A DNA stretch of 33,684 nucleotides from an uncultured bacterium (GTDB taxonomy: Bacteria > Patescibacteriota > Gracilibacteria > Absconditabacterales > Absconditicoccaceae), in contig CAMOEC010000016.1 of NCBI GenBank assembly GCA_946611795.1, positions 1-33,684 of the forward strand, written 5' to 3'. Of this stretch, positions 19,577-30,008 are shown in pieces (within the stretch, counting starts at the first letter, position 1; every line of letters begins with the position of its first letter). The notes beneath the pieces were generated by a model. It saw only the letters and a program-made list of their open reading frames with translations. It did no database searches and was not told where the DNA came from. Position numbers and translations under genes: made by a program.

Positions 19577-20251
19577 ATGAGAAAGGGGTGTTTTATTGTT
19601 GTTGATGGTACTGATTGAAGTTGAAAAAGGACTCAAACTGATCGTTTAGTGGAGAAGTTAAGATGAGAGTGATATGAAGTTGAAAAAATTGATTTCCCTC
19701 AATATGGAAAACCATCAGCATGACCAACTGAGGAATATTTGAGTGGTAAGTTTTGAAGTGCAGATGATGTTACTCCTTATCAAGCATCAATTCTTTATGC
19801 TGTTGATAGGTTCTCTGCGGCTTGAAAAATAAGGAAATGGTTAGAAGAGTGAAAAGTTGTTATTTCAGATCGTTATGTCTCTGCTAATATGTGACATCAG
19901 GCTTGAAAAATAGCTGATTTAAAAGAGAGGGACGAATTTTTGGAATGGTTAGAGAATCTTGAATATTGAATTTTGAATATCCCTAGGCCAGATGTTCAAG
20001 TGTTTCTGTATTTAGATCCAGAAATAAGTAGAAATTTGGCATTAAAAGTTGAAAAACCAAATATGGACAAGTCTAAAGATATTCATGAAAATGATGCTAA
20101 TCATATGAGAAAGGCGAGTGAAGCTTTTCTTTATGTGGCAAAAAAATTTAATTGGATACAAATTGATTGTGCTAGAGATTGAGAGATGAGAACAATAGAT
20201 GATATCGGTGAAGAACTGTATGAAAAAGTTAATGCATCTTTGAATAAATAA
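19577..20251 (+). CDS. tmk: thymidylate kinase
   Basis: Phosphorylates dTMP to dTDP using ATP. The P-loop is VVDGTDGSGKRTQ, in which two of the Gly are TGA, so the enzyme would not exist under the standard code. FPQYGKPSAGP is the equivalent of the family's FPR-Y/GTPIG region, YAVDRFSAAGKI is the DR motif, and ISDRYVSANMGHQAG is the second DRY-S motif. VQVFLYLDPEISR and the closing helical region follow. The product is 224 residues, close to other Tmk proteins. The FPQY version and the DANHM stretch after the LID resemble archaeal/eukaryotic-like dTMP kinases slightly more than E. coli Tmk. It heads a plus-strand run with cell-wall and replication genes. Confidence 0.92.
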
Positions 20252-20319
20252 TATCAATATCTTGAATTTTTTTGGTAAAAAAATAAAGGTATTTCGGTTT
20301 ATAATAGAAATTTTGATTT

Positions 20320-21774
20320 ATGAAAACTTGAGTAAAAATACGATTATTTTGATGAGCTCTAACAATATTTTGACTTTTTGCTGTTTATAGCACTAGTATT
20401 TGGAAATCTTTTGATCAGAGATTGACAGTGAGTGTTATGCAGAATATTGAGACAGTAAAAGCATTTAATACTTTTCTTGATGATACTATTATATCAACAA
20501 CTCAAAGTATTATTGATAAAGTTCAAATCAATAGTGTTGCAACTACAGAGTCGTTGTGAACTGGATGATTTATGTCTTGAGAAAATGCTGCAAGTTGAAA
20601 CAATGAACTTGGAATATCATGAAATTTAGTTCCTACTTTGGATACCTTAAAGAAGGACGGTGATGATCAGGTAAAGTTGGTTGATCAATGAACCAGAAAA
20701 GTTCAATTAAGAAATAATTATGTATTGTTTCGTTCTCAAATAAGAAATCTTATTGTTGCGTTGGTGGCAATCTTTTTTGTTTATTTTATTCCATTAGGTT
20801 GGCTTAAAGAGAAAAAGTTTGTCTATTTCTTTGTGATTTTGACTTTTATATTCCAACTTTTAGTATTCTCTCCTTTGGCGGCTACAAATGGTGAAGCCAG
20901 ATGATGGGTTGATTTATGAGTTTTGCCAAATATGCAGCCATCAGAGTTTTTTAAGGTCTGATATGTTATTTTTATGGCATATTGGCTTACTAAAAGAAAG
21001 GATGATATTAATGAAAAGTGATTTTTGAATAAATTTTTTATTCAGTTTACTATGATTAATTTTTTTGTTCTTACAATTATCCTTTGTATCCCAGATATGT
21101 GAACGTTGTTTATCCTTGCTTTAACAGGAGTTATCATGGCGTGGTATATGTGATTCCCTGTGAAAAAAATTGCGTTCCTATGATTATGTGCTTTATTTGT
21201 TGCAAGTTTTTGAGTTTTTGTTTTGAGTGTGGTAAATCCTGATAATTATGCTTATCATAGAATTAAGACATTCTTTACAACTGATGAACAGGAAAAGAAG
21301 GATATTGAGTTGAAAGATTGATGGCAAATACAACAATGAATTATTGCTATTTGAGCATGAGGTTTCTTTGGTCAATGATATGGTAAGTGACTTCAGAAAA
21401 TGTGACAATTGCCAGAAGCTTATTCAGATATGATTTTTGCAGCTTATTCAGAAGAAATTTGATTCTTTGGAAATATGGTGCTTTTTGCTCTTTATATTGG
21501 TTTATTTATTACAGTATTAAGGCGTATTGCTGAAGTAAAAGATCCTCAGATGAGAGTTCTTTGTGTTTGAATTATTTCTTTGATAACGGTTCAAGTTTTT
21601 GTACATATTTGAGTGAATGTTGAAGTACTTCCTAATACTTGATTAACATTACCTTTTATTAGTCATGGTTGAACAGCGCTTTTGATTAATTTGGTTGAAT
21701 TAATGTTGCTTTATAAAATTCTTAGTACCGTTAAAGAAAGCTCTCCTAGAGAGATTAGAATAGATAATGAATAG
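20320..21774 (+). CDS. SEDS-family peptidoglycan polymerase (FtsW/RodA) with a large insertion
   Basis: A multi-spanning glycosyltransferase that polymerises lipid II. Family hallmarks: GEARGWVDLGVLPNMQPSEF (about 191-210), GWQIQQGIIAIGAGGFFGQG with EAYSDMIFAAYSEEIGF (carrying the catalytic Asp), and NTGLTLPFISHGGTALL near the C-terminus. Most of the Gly are TGA codons. The first membrane helix is about residues 7-28, ending AVYSTS like the family's VYSAS. Between it and the second helix (about 142-160) there are roughly 100 extra residues, Ser/Thr/Asn-rich with a GGFMSGENAASGNN stretch; most SEDS proteins have only a short loop. Length 484. FtsW versus RodA cannot be decided; no cognate PBP gene is next to it. 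Confidence 0.9.
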
Positions 21775-21794
21775 TATTTATATTTTTTGACTCT

Positions 21795-22679
21795 ATGTTT
21801 AAATTTTGATTTGATGAACATCATCTTTTAACTCTTGATATCTTAGATGAAGGATATTCTAAGGAATATTCTTTGTGTCTTTCTTGATATCAGTTTTCAA
21901 GTAAAGATAAAGGTGTGTTAGTATATAATAAAAGAGCTTGGAGGATTGTTCATTTGAAGGAGATAAGCGAGTGAATGCAAGCATGTTTTCTTCAAGAAAA
22001 ATCAATTGAAGGAATAGAATTTAATGTTTCTATGCTTGAAAATGTCTTGGCTCTTTTCCAATGATTTAATGAAGAGACTTGAGAAAAATATCATTATTTA
22101 CCTTTTTATTCTAAGAGCGTTGAATTTTTAGAAAACGATTTAAAAAATTCTTTTTGAATTTCAGTTAAAGTAGCAAAAGAAGCTCAATGAACTTTTGTTA
22201 GATGAATTGAAAAGCCATATATGTTTCCAGATGATTTTTCTGATATAATGAGTCTTATTTTTTGATTAGTAGTTGTTTATTGAAAATTTGATGAGAAGAA
22301 TTGAGAAGTGAGTGCTATAAAAGCACATATTCCATTAGTTTGATGAACACATATAGATGAAGAATTGGATTGATGTTTTAGAGTATTAGCTGAAAAATAC
22401 TGAGTCTTTATTGCTGCTCAAAGAGTTCAAAATTGAGCTAAGAGAGTTTATCAATTCTCAAGTAATGATAGAGAAGTCTTAAAACTATTTGTTGGATGGA
22501 TGAATACGTATTTTAGTGAACAGAATCTTAAGTTAGAAAATTATTTAAAAAAACAAGAAGAGATTAAGGAACAATTAGTTGAATATATTAAGAATGAAGA
22601 AAGCTTGGATATAGAATGAAAAGATGAAGTGCTAGATCTTTTAAATAAGCATGATGTAAAATTTATTAAATGTTTGTAG
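21795..22679 (+). CDS. orphan protein between the SEDS and 5' nuclease genes
   Basis: I do not recognise this 294-residue protein. It is soluble, acidic and rich in aromatics. Residues 1-40 begin MFKFGFDEHHLLTLDILDEGY. A segment at about 150-220 (MSLIFGLVVVYGKFDEKNGE, then FRVLAEKYGVFIAAQRV) has the look of an alpha/beta domain and faintly recalls a LAGLIDADG-type repeat, but the acidic catalytic motif is not convincing. The last 60 residues are a Lys/Glu coiled coil (LENYLKKQEEIKEQLVEYI). The start at ATG 21795 is 20 bp after the upstream stop, and the next ATG is 4 bp after this stop, so it is part of the operon. Confidence 0.78.
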
Positions 22680-22683
22680 TAAA

Positions 22684-23574
22684 ATGAAAAAAATAATGTT
22701 GATAGATTGATCTGGGTTCTTATTCAGGTCATGGTATGCAATTAGTCCAATAATTGATAAGGAATGAAGGAATATTAATGTCGTATTTGGATTTATCCGT
22801 ATGATGTTGAAGCTTGTATTAGAAAAACCTGATTATTTTGTTATTGCTTGGGATTCTCCTGTTAAGACAAAGAGACATGAGGAATATGCTGAATATAAAG
22901 CTAATAGAAGAAAGATGGAGGATGAGTTTAAACAACAAATTCCTATAGTTAAAGATCTTATCGCAGAATTGTGAATTCCTAATTTGGCTTTCCCATGATA
23001 TGAAGCTGATGATATTGTTTATTCATTAGTTGAGAATTTTAAGAATGATAAATGACTAAATTTTCAAGTGTATACTTCAGATAAGGACTTAAAACAATTC
23101 CTAAGTGATAATATTGTTATTGTTGATTCTATGAAAAATCAAACCACTACATTACTTGATTTTTCAAAAGAATATGGGTTTGAACCAGTATTAATTATAG
23201 ATTATCTTGCTTTAATATGAGATCATGCAGATAATGTAAAATGAGTTGAATGAATTGGTCCTAAAAAAGCTTTAAGTTTGGTTCAAAAGTATTGAACTAT
23301 AGAAAATATTTATGATCATCTTGATGAATTAACTCCTGATTTGAGAAGTAAGTTAGAGAATGATAGAGAGTCTGCTTTTTTCTCTAAGCATTTAATTCAA
23401 CTTATGTATGTTGACGATTTGCAGTGAGCTTCTTTGGAAAATTATACGCTTAAAATAGATTTTGATAAGTGGGAAGAAATTTTATTGAAGAAGTGGGAGT
23501 TTAATTCTATGGCTAAGTTGTTTTGAGAAATAAAAAAATCATATACACAACCACAACAATTAGGACTTTTTTAG
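22684..23574 (+). CDS. stand-alone 5'-3' exonuclease / flap nuclease with C-terminal clamp motif
   Basis: A 5' nuclease equal to the N-terminal domain of DNA polymerase I, without the polymerase. The metal-binding acidic residues are visible in MLIDGSG (residues 5-11), AWDSP, GYEADDI and TSDKDLKQF. The helix-hairpin-helix part is DYLALIGDHADNVKGVEGIG, with Gly residues encoded by TGA. YKANRR is the arch region. At 296 residues it is a full 5' nuclease. It ends QPQQLGLF, which matches the bacterial sliding-clamp-binding consensus (QLxLF) exactly at the C-terminus, much as eukaryotic FEN1 carries a PCNA box near its end. It would remove RNA primers and flaps. The gene for the clamp-loader subunit delta follows. 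Confidence 0.9.
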
Positions 23575-23668
23575 CTTTGATATCATATGTATTTTTCTTT
23601 GAATACATTCTTGAAAATCATAGCTAAATAATTACACTTTTATGTAGATTTAAACGTTTGAAACTCTA

Positions 23669-24649
23669 ATGCTTAATTCTGTTTTCTTCTTTACATGAGA
23701 GAATGTATATACCTTAAGACAAGAACTTCATAAATGGAAGACAGCTTTTGTTGAAAAGTATTGAAGTGACAGTCTTTTTGTTTTTAATAGTGAAAATTGG
23801 GATAACTGAGTTGTTAATCAAGCGTTATATGCATGAGGATTATTTGTTAGTAAAAAGTTAGTAATATTAGAAGGAATTCCTAAAGAGTCTAATCAAGATT
23901 GATGAATACCTCAGGATAAAATAGATAAATTTTTGGTAGATTTTGAAAATAATCAAAAGTTTTTAACTGCAGATACTATTGTTGCATTTGTTTCTTCAAA
24001 GCCTGATAAAAGAACAAAGCTTTATAAATGGTTATCTAGTAATGCACAACTTAAAGAGTTCCCTGTTTATAGAGAAGCTAAGGTAAAGACTTTTATAAAG
24101 GAGAATTTAGCTCCATTACAAATATCAGAAGAAGGGATAACTTATTTCTTAGAAAAAATATGATCAGATTTGTTCCGTTTAAGTAGTGAAATAGAAAAGT
24201 TAAAATATGTAGTAAAAGAGTGAGAGGTAACAAGAGAAATGATTGATACCTATTGTTTTTGAATGACTGAAGAAAATGCTTTTTCTGTTTTTGATGCATT
24301 ATTTGAATCACCAAAAAATGCTGTTAAAATGATAGAAAATATGCAAAATGAAGGGAAAGATTGGAATGCTGTTTTACCTCCATTGCAGTGGAGTTTAAAG
24401 GTTATATTAACTATTATTGATTATGCTAATCAATGAATAAGGGATTCAAAAGTTATTGCTGCAGAAAGTAAGTTGGCTCCTTTTACGGTTTCAAAGAATA
24501 TTGGAAATATGGATTTGTATTTATCTCATCAAGGAAAGTTAGAAAATTTATTTAAAACAATTGTTGATGTTGAATATTCAATAAAAACGGGTAAATATCC
24601 AGATACATATTTCTGGTTAACAGTGAAAAAAGCTTTTCTTGGATTTTAG
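23669..24649 (+). CDS. holA: DNA polymerase III subunit delta (HolA-like)
   Basis: The delta subunit opens the sliding clamp in the clamp loader. The N-terminal strand-helix VFFFTGENVYTLRQELHKWK matches the family's YLLyGeE-y-i-ee pattern. KKLVILEGIPKE and DTIVAFVSSKPDKRTKLYKWL fit the usual VvvvenP and vfvs-kpDkRtklyK motifs. ITYFLEKIGSDLFRLSSEIEKL is the conserved Gly-Asp-x-Arg-x-l-x-x-E-leKL helix, and the C-terminal collar domain follows. Length 326, typical. The ATP site is absent, as expected for delta. Sequence conservation in this family is low, so the call rests on the order of motifs. It lies directly behind the 5' nuclease gene. Confidence 0.85.
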
Positions 24650-24669
24650 ATTTGAGAAGAAATTACTAT

Positions 24670-25269
24670 ATGAAGAAATTGATTGTTCTATTTAGTTTTG
24701 TTTTATTCTTATTCCCTGTTTTTGCTGTTGAAAAAAATTTTCAAGAAAGATTGTATTGTAAATTTGCAGATAATTCAGTTAGAGTTTATCTTCTTAAAGA
24801 AGCTGATACTACAAGATGTAATGATTATATTTCTGTTGTTAATGTTTATTTAAAGAAAGAATATAATAGCATTATTCAAATTATGGCTAATCGTAATCGT
24901 TGAGATGATATTGAATATTGGGACAGTTTATATGAGGAGAAAAAAGCTCAGTTTTTGAAACTTTTTTCACAGAGAATGATGATTCAATGAGCGATGGATA
25001 CTTTTGAAAATGAATTATTAGAAAGATGTAAGGAATTAATGTGAGAAACATTAGAGAATAGGAATACTGTGTTGGATGAGCAAATTGTTGTTTTGGAAGC
25101 TGAGTTAAAAGAGAATAGTTATAATGTTAAAGTTGAAAAAGCTTTACAAGAATTAAAATATAAGAAACAAATTGTCGAGAAGATGATAATTGCTGAAGAA
25201 ATGACAAGTTTTTTGGATGCATTTTCAGTTTATTTAACTTTATTTCCATTTAATCAATCATGAAAGTAG
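24670..25269 (+). CDS. secreted coiled-coil protein
   Basis: A 199-residue protein of unknown function with a clear signal peptide (MKKLIVLFSFVLFLFPVFA, cleavage before VEKNF). The mature part holds two Cys (YCKF and RCND) that may form a disulfide, and then long helices rich in Glu, Lys and Leu (about 105-180, such as LLERCKELMGETLENRNTVL). ATG 24670 is preferred over an in-frame TTG at 24652, because it starts the Lys-Lys and hydrophobic core of the signal directly. The last four codons overlap the start of the next gene (25260), so the two are translationally linked. Confidence 0.82.
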
Positions 25270-26054
25270 GAATAGTTTCAAGTTGAATGGAAACTTTGTC
25301 ATTGTTCAGTTTCCTAACACGTTATAATCACGAATATGTTGTTTATTATGATAGTTTACATGCTCCTTATTGAGCAAAGAATTTTGCTACATCTTTAGCT
25401 ATGGTGAAAAAGTGAGTTGATTGGTTAAAAAATGAGTGAGTAGAGAAGATTATTGTCCCTCCTGTTTATGAATTAGCGCTTTTAGAGGAGTGAGAGGATA
25501 AAGTTTTACCATTATTTAAAACTTATTTATTGGAATATGTCTTTAAGTTCTCATTAGTTTGAAAAATAGGAATGATATGAGAATTGGCAGATATTCAGAA
25601 GATTCAGAATTTGGTAGAAAAAGTATCTAAAGAATATGTTTTAACTGAGAATCAAAAGAGTATTAAGAAATTTTCTTATCCTTTTCATTATTGGTGTAAG
25701 GAAGAACATATCTTAAATTGATTATTATCAAAGCTTTCATGGAGATCCTATTTGACGAATTCATTGGTAAAATATGAATTCCGTTATTTTAAAGATGCAA
25801 ATGTTGATACGGTAGTTCCATGTAATTATGCTTATTTTAATGCACAGAGAACACTTTGAAAGCTTTTTAATACTAAGAAAACAAGGTTTCATTGATTGGA
25901 GGTATTAGAGAAAATATTTTGTTTATTGGTTTCTGATGATTCTCAATATTCTGTTTCAATTTATGCTACAGATCAGGTTGAATATTTAAAAAATACAAAA
26001 AGACTTATGCGATTACTTCAGAGATGAAAGTCTGTGGAGATTAAACGACTTTAG
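25260..26054 (+). CDS. glutamate racemase-like protein lacking catalytic residues
   Basis: The order of motifs is that of MurI. MKVGIVSSGMETLSLF matches the family's IGIFDSGVGGLTVL, VVYYDSLHAPYGAKN matches VYLGDTARVPYG, WLKNEGVEKIIVPP matches FLKDKGVDIIVVACNTA, KIGMIGELADI matches KIGVIGTPATV, and NVDTVVPCNYAYF matches IDTLILGCTHYPLL. The catalytic parts are changed: the Asp of DSG is Ser, the first catalytic Cys (ACNTA) is replaced by PPVYE, and the second keeps its Cys but loses the Thr and His (PCNYA). Racemase activity is therefore unlikely. It is 264 residues, a normal length, with no frame break, so it is probably functional in some other way. Two CGA codons are near its end. The start overlaps the preceding gene. 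Confidence 0.75.
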
Positions 26055-26070
26055 TTATTATATTATTCTG

Positions 26071-27039
26071 ATGAAGTGTGCTTTATTAGGATCTTGAAGT
26101 TGGTGAACTGCATTGGCGCAAGTATTATGAAATAATTGAAATATCGCTTGTTTATGGTCTATCCATGAAGAAGAGGTGGAAGCAATTAATTCACATAAAT
26201 CTCCTTGTTTCCCTTGAGTTAAATTGAGGGAGAACGTTTGTTGTTCGTTAGATATAAAAGAGGTTGTTAAGGATTCTGAACTTATTGTTTTAAGTTTGCC
26301 TTCTTTTGCATTAGTGAGCTGATTGGAAAAGTTAAAGGAGTATTATGATTGACAACTTATTATTTTGGCTACTAAATGATGGAGGAGCGATGTCTTTTTG
26401 CCTTTTACAACATTAATTCAAGAAGTATTGTGAAAAGATACTCCTGTAGTGGTTTTATCATGAGCTTCTCATGCAGAAGAAGTTGTTAGAGGAATTCCTA
26501 CTTGAGTAGTTCTTTGTAGTGAGAATAAAGAGTATGCAGAAAAAGCAAAGAGTATTTTTCAGAATAATTGGTTTAGATGCGGTATTTCTTCTGATGTTGT
26601 TTGAATACAGTTGTGTTGAGCGTTGAAGAATGTATTAGCGATTGCTTGTTGATTAGTTGATTGATTAGAATATGGAATAAATACGAAAGCTTTGGTATTT
26701 AGGGAAGGTATAAAGGAAATTCAATTAATAGGAGAAAAAGTATGAATTGATATGGATTCTTTACTTTCTTATGCGTGAATAGGAGATTTATATGTGACTT
26801 GTTCTAGTTCTTTAAGTAGAAATTGGAATGCATGAAATTTGATTGCAAAATGAGAGATTTCATTAAAAGAGAAAAAGTTTAATAATATGGTTTGTGAGGG
26901 GTTGTATATGATTGATATATTAGAGAAATATTCGAAGAGTAGTGATATTTATTGTCCTTTGTTTGAACTTTTGATTGGTATAGTAAAAGAGTGAAAGGAT
27001 GCACGTCCTTCGTTTGAGGAGTTTTTGTTAAAAGTTTAG
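26071..27039 (+). CDS. gpsA: NAD(P)-dependent glycerol-3-phosphate dehydrogenase
   Basis: Reduces dihydroxyacetone phosphate to sn-glycerol-3-phosphate for phospholipid synthesis. The Rossmann motif is LLGSGSWGTALAQVL (residues 5-19), with two Gly as TGA. ELIVLSLPSFAL, LIILATKGW and VVLSGASHAEEV follow in the family's order; GpsA normally has LSGPSFAxEV, so ASHAEEV is a variant. ALKNVLAIACGLVDGLEYG, with the catalytic Lys, then NTKALVFREGIKEI and GIGDLYVTCSSSLSRNWNAG are well conserved. Length 322, typical. It ends the long plus-strand run and is followed by a strong terminator. Confidence 0.93.
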
Positions 27040-27064
27040 GTTGAGATAAATAATTTTGAGATAG

Positions 27065-27092
27065 AAGGAAGATGATTCTTCCTTATTTTTTT
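27065..27092 (+). terminator. strong Rho-independent terminator after gpsA
   Basis: AAGGAAGA (27065-27072) and TCTTCCTT (27077-27084) form a perfect eight-pair stem with a TGAT loop, then A and seven T. It ends the tmk-gpsA run. Confidence 0.85.
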
Positions 27093-27223
27093 GAAGATTA
27101 ACTGCATTGTGGTTTTTTATTATGAATTGTATTATTCTAATAATGTTGCTTCTTTAAAATAGAGTAGAATTAAGACAGTGGGTATGGTTAATGTTAATGA
27201 GATCTGCAGAAAATAAATAAAAC
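27093..27223. other. spacer between two terminators
   Basis: About 130 bp of AT-rich sequence lies between the gpsA terminator and the infB terminator. Only tiny reading frames under 15 codons occur here, with no recognisable product. I see no tRNA or other structured RNA. Confidence 0.5.
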
Positions 27224-27252
27224 AAAAGCTGAGATTTAATTCTCAGCTTTTT
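27224..27252 (-). terminator. bidirectional terminator, mainly for infB
   Basis: AAAAGCTGAGA (27224-27234) and TCTCAGCTTTT (27241-27251) form a perfect eleven-pair stem with a six-base loop. Both sides have runs of A or T, so it can stop transcripts from both strands. It lies 5 bp after the infB stop. Confidence 0.85.
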
Positions 27253-27256
27253 AGTA

Positions 27257-29761
27257 TTATTCTTTTTTGTCTTGAAGTTCATAGAATTCTAAGATATCTC
27301 ATATTTCAATTTTCTTACCAATCTTAACTTTCATTCCACAATCTTCTCATTCTCATACTTCTCTAACTTCATCCTTGTTTCTATGAAGTGATAAGATTTC
27401 TCCGTTAGTAAGAATATCATCACCTCTATATACTCTAAACTTAAGTTTATTTCTAATTTTACCTTCTTTAACAATTCCTCATACTGTCATTTCTCTTGTC
27501 TCAGTATGGAATACTCAAAGAATTTCAAGTTTTCCAACAACAACTTCTTCTTTTTCAACTTCAACCATACCTTGAAGTAGGTTATTAAGATAGTCTGTTA
27601 ATTCATAGATAATATCAAATACTTTCATTTCTATCTTAAGAGATTCTGCTTTCTTTTTAAGAATGGCGTTCATAGAGATATTGAATCAAAGTAGGATAGC
27701 TTTAGAAGCTTGAGCAAGTGAAAGATCACTTTCTCAGAAATATCATACATCACTATGAACTACTTTTATTGTAACGTTCTTAGGTAAAGCAATACCTTCA
27801 ACAGCTTGTTTTAATGCTTCAAGAGATGAAGATCCATCAGCTTTAAGAATAAGTCTTAGTTCTGATACTTTTGATTGGTCTCAAGCTTTAAGTTGTGATA
27901 AGAATTGTTGAAGAGCTCAATCATTAGATGATTTAGATTCTTTTTCTTTAATGAATTCAATTCTAGTGTGTGCTTCTTTTTCATTATCAACGACTTCAAC
28001 GATTCTTCCAGGTTCAGGTAATTCAGTAAATCAAAGAATTTGTACTGGTTCTCATCATGTAATTCTAGAAACATTTTTACCTAACCAGTTCTGCATTCTT
28101 CTTACTTTACCATATGTATTGTAAGCTACGATAATATCTCCATTCTTTAATGTTCCTGTAAGGACAATAAGACTTGCTACAACTCCTTGTTTAGGGTCTT
28201 TATAAGCATCTACAACAACTCATACTGCTTGTCTATCAGGATTATATTTTAATTCGAGCATTTCTGCTTGAAGAAGAATATATTCAAGAAGAAGATCTAT
28301 TCCTTGTCCTGTTTTTGATGATACTCAAACAAAAGGAGTGTCTCCTCACCAGTCTTCAGGAGTAAGTCAACATTTAGCAATATCTGCTTTGATTTCATCC
28401 ATATTATGTCCTGGTTTATCTATCTTTGTAACAGCAATAATAATAGGTACTCCTGCTGATTTAGCATGGTTGATAGATTCAATAGTCTGAGGCATAACAC
28501 TATCGTCAGCAGCAACAACGATAACAGCAATATTTGTTAGCTTTGCACCTCTTGCTCTTAGAGAGGTAAAGAGTTCGTGTCCTGGAGTATCAATAAAGGT
28601 GATTTGTTTTCAGTTATAATTAACCATAGAGGCTCAGATTGATTGACTGATACCTCAAGCTTCTCCTCATGCTACACTTGTTTTTCTTAAGTAATCAAGA
28701 AGTGAAGTTTTTCAGTGATCTACATGTCCCATAACAGTAACGATAGGAGCTCTTTCAATTTGTTTTTCAGCTTCTTTATCAATATCAAGAATCTTTTGAA
28801 GATCTCATTCCATAAAACTTTGAACATCAAGAGCTGCTTCTTTCTTTTTAAGCGCTACTCATAATTCATCAGCAATAATAGAAGCTGTATCAAAATCTAG
28901 ATTAGCATTTAATCATGTCATAATACCATTTCCAATAAGTTTTTTCATGACATCTGGAAGAGGTACTCAGATTTTTTCTGAGAATTCTTTTACAGTAATA
29001 TGTTCATCAATTGTTACTTCAGTCTTTTTGACCAAGTGATCAGAAGTTGTTGCTTCTTTATGAACCTTAGCAGCTGGTGTTGGTTTAGGATTATTATCCT
29101 TTTCAACTCTTTTCTCTTGTTTCTTAAATGGTTTATTCTGCTTAGGTTGATTGTTATTATTTCAGTTTTGTTGTTTTGCAGCTAAATGATCAGCAAAGAA
29201 TTCTAATCCACTTTCTTTCTTTTGAGGTTTTTCTTTTGGTTTATAGGTACTTTGTTCTATAGAAATATTACCTCATGTTTTTTGTTTATTTTTGAATTCT
29301 TTTTTATGATTATTATTCTCTTCTTTTTTCTCTGGTCTTGGTTGTGCTCTTTGAATAACTTTAGCATTTGGAGCAGAGAATGAGATTTCTTCTTGTGTTG
29401 GTTCTTCTTTTCAGAAAGTAGGAATCTCGATATTGTGAAGTTGTAATTCATCTTCTTCTGTTTCGATTGTAGTTGTTTCTTCTTGTTTTCAGAAACCTAA
29501 TCCTGATAGGAATCCTCATCAAAAACCAATTTCACCTGATTTTAGAATCTTACTATCATCAGTCTTTTTAGCTGATGGAACATCTTTCTTAGGTGTTTTT
29601 TTAGGTAGTTGATCTACAACATATTTGATTTTTTCTAGATTTGCATCAGAAACAGTAACAACTTTTGAAGTGATTTTTTTACCCATAACTTTTTCATACA
29701 CTTTTCAAAATGTTGCTTCATCAATGTTAAGATCTTTAATTACATCTACAATACGAGGCAT
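27257..29761 (-). CDS. infB: translation initiation factor IF2
   Basis: GTPase that brings initiator tRNA to the ribosome. The 834 residues divide into a charged N-terminal region of about 250 residues (Lys/Glu/Asn/Gln-rich, low complexity), an IF2-N domain ([20 protein letters not shown], about 255-305), the G domain, and C-terminal beta-barrel and tRNA-binding domains. G-domain motifs: GHVDHGKTSLL (G1, about 345), GGISQSIGAS (G2), DTPGHE (G3) and AVTKIDKP (G4, with Thr in place of the usual Asn of NKxD). The start ATG 29761 gives [11 protein letters not shown]. Many family Gly residues are TGA. It is a single transcription unit with its own promoter and terminator. Confidence 0.95.
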
Positions 29762-29823
29762 AAATTTTTTATTAAATTTAAAATTTTGTAACAACTTGAG
29801 GCTAAAGATAAAGAATTCGCTTT

Positions 29824-29853
29824 ATTTTACAAGAGAAAACTAAAAGAAAACAA
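29824..29853 (-). promoter_or_regulatory. possible infB promoter
   Basis: On the minus strand, TTGTTT (29853-29848) and TAAAAT (29829-29824) with an 18 bp spacer; TG directly before the -10 box would make it an extended type. About 60 bp upstream of the ATG. Confidence 0.4.
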
Positions 29854-29945
29854 CGATTTTTCGCTTTTTATTCTGTTAATATTGAGGAAGAAGCTTTGAG
29901 ATTTCTTTATAAATTTTGAGTTTTGAGAATAAAATACGTGAAAAT

Positions 29946-29973
29946 TTGCATAATTATAAATTTGGATTATGAT
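29946..29973 (+). promoter_or_regulatory. possible promoter of the 30009 gene
   Basis: TTGCAT (29946-29951) and TATGAT (29968-29973) with a 16 bp spacer, 35 bp before the start codon. Moderate match; the 29854-29945 stretch between it and the infB promoter shows nothing else. Confidence 0.4.
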
Positions 29974-30008
29974 TATTGTAAACTATTTTAACTTGTAAGT
30001 TATTAATA

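Noticed and set aside
22240-22450. LAGLIDADG homing endonuclease in the orphan gene
   Set aside because: Only a vague helix pattern; the acidic catalytic residue at the helix end is not evident, and there is no intron or intein context.
23587-23608. Seven-pair hairpin after the 5' nuclease gene
   Set aside because: ATGTATT/AATACAT is weak, has no T run and the genes appear to be in one operon.
29625-29843. Plus-strand open frame across the infB start
   Set aside because: It is antisense to the conserved infB N-terminus and resembles nothing.
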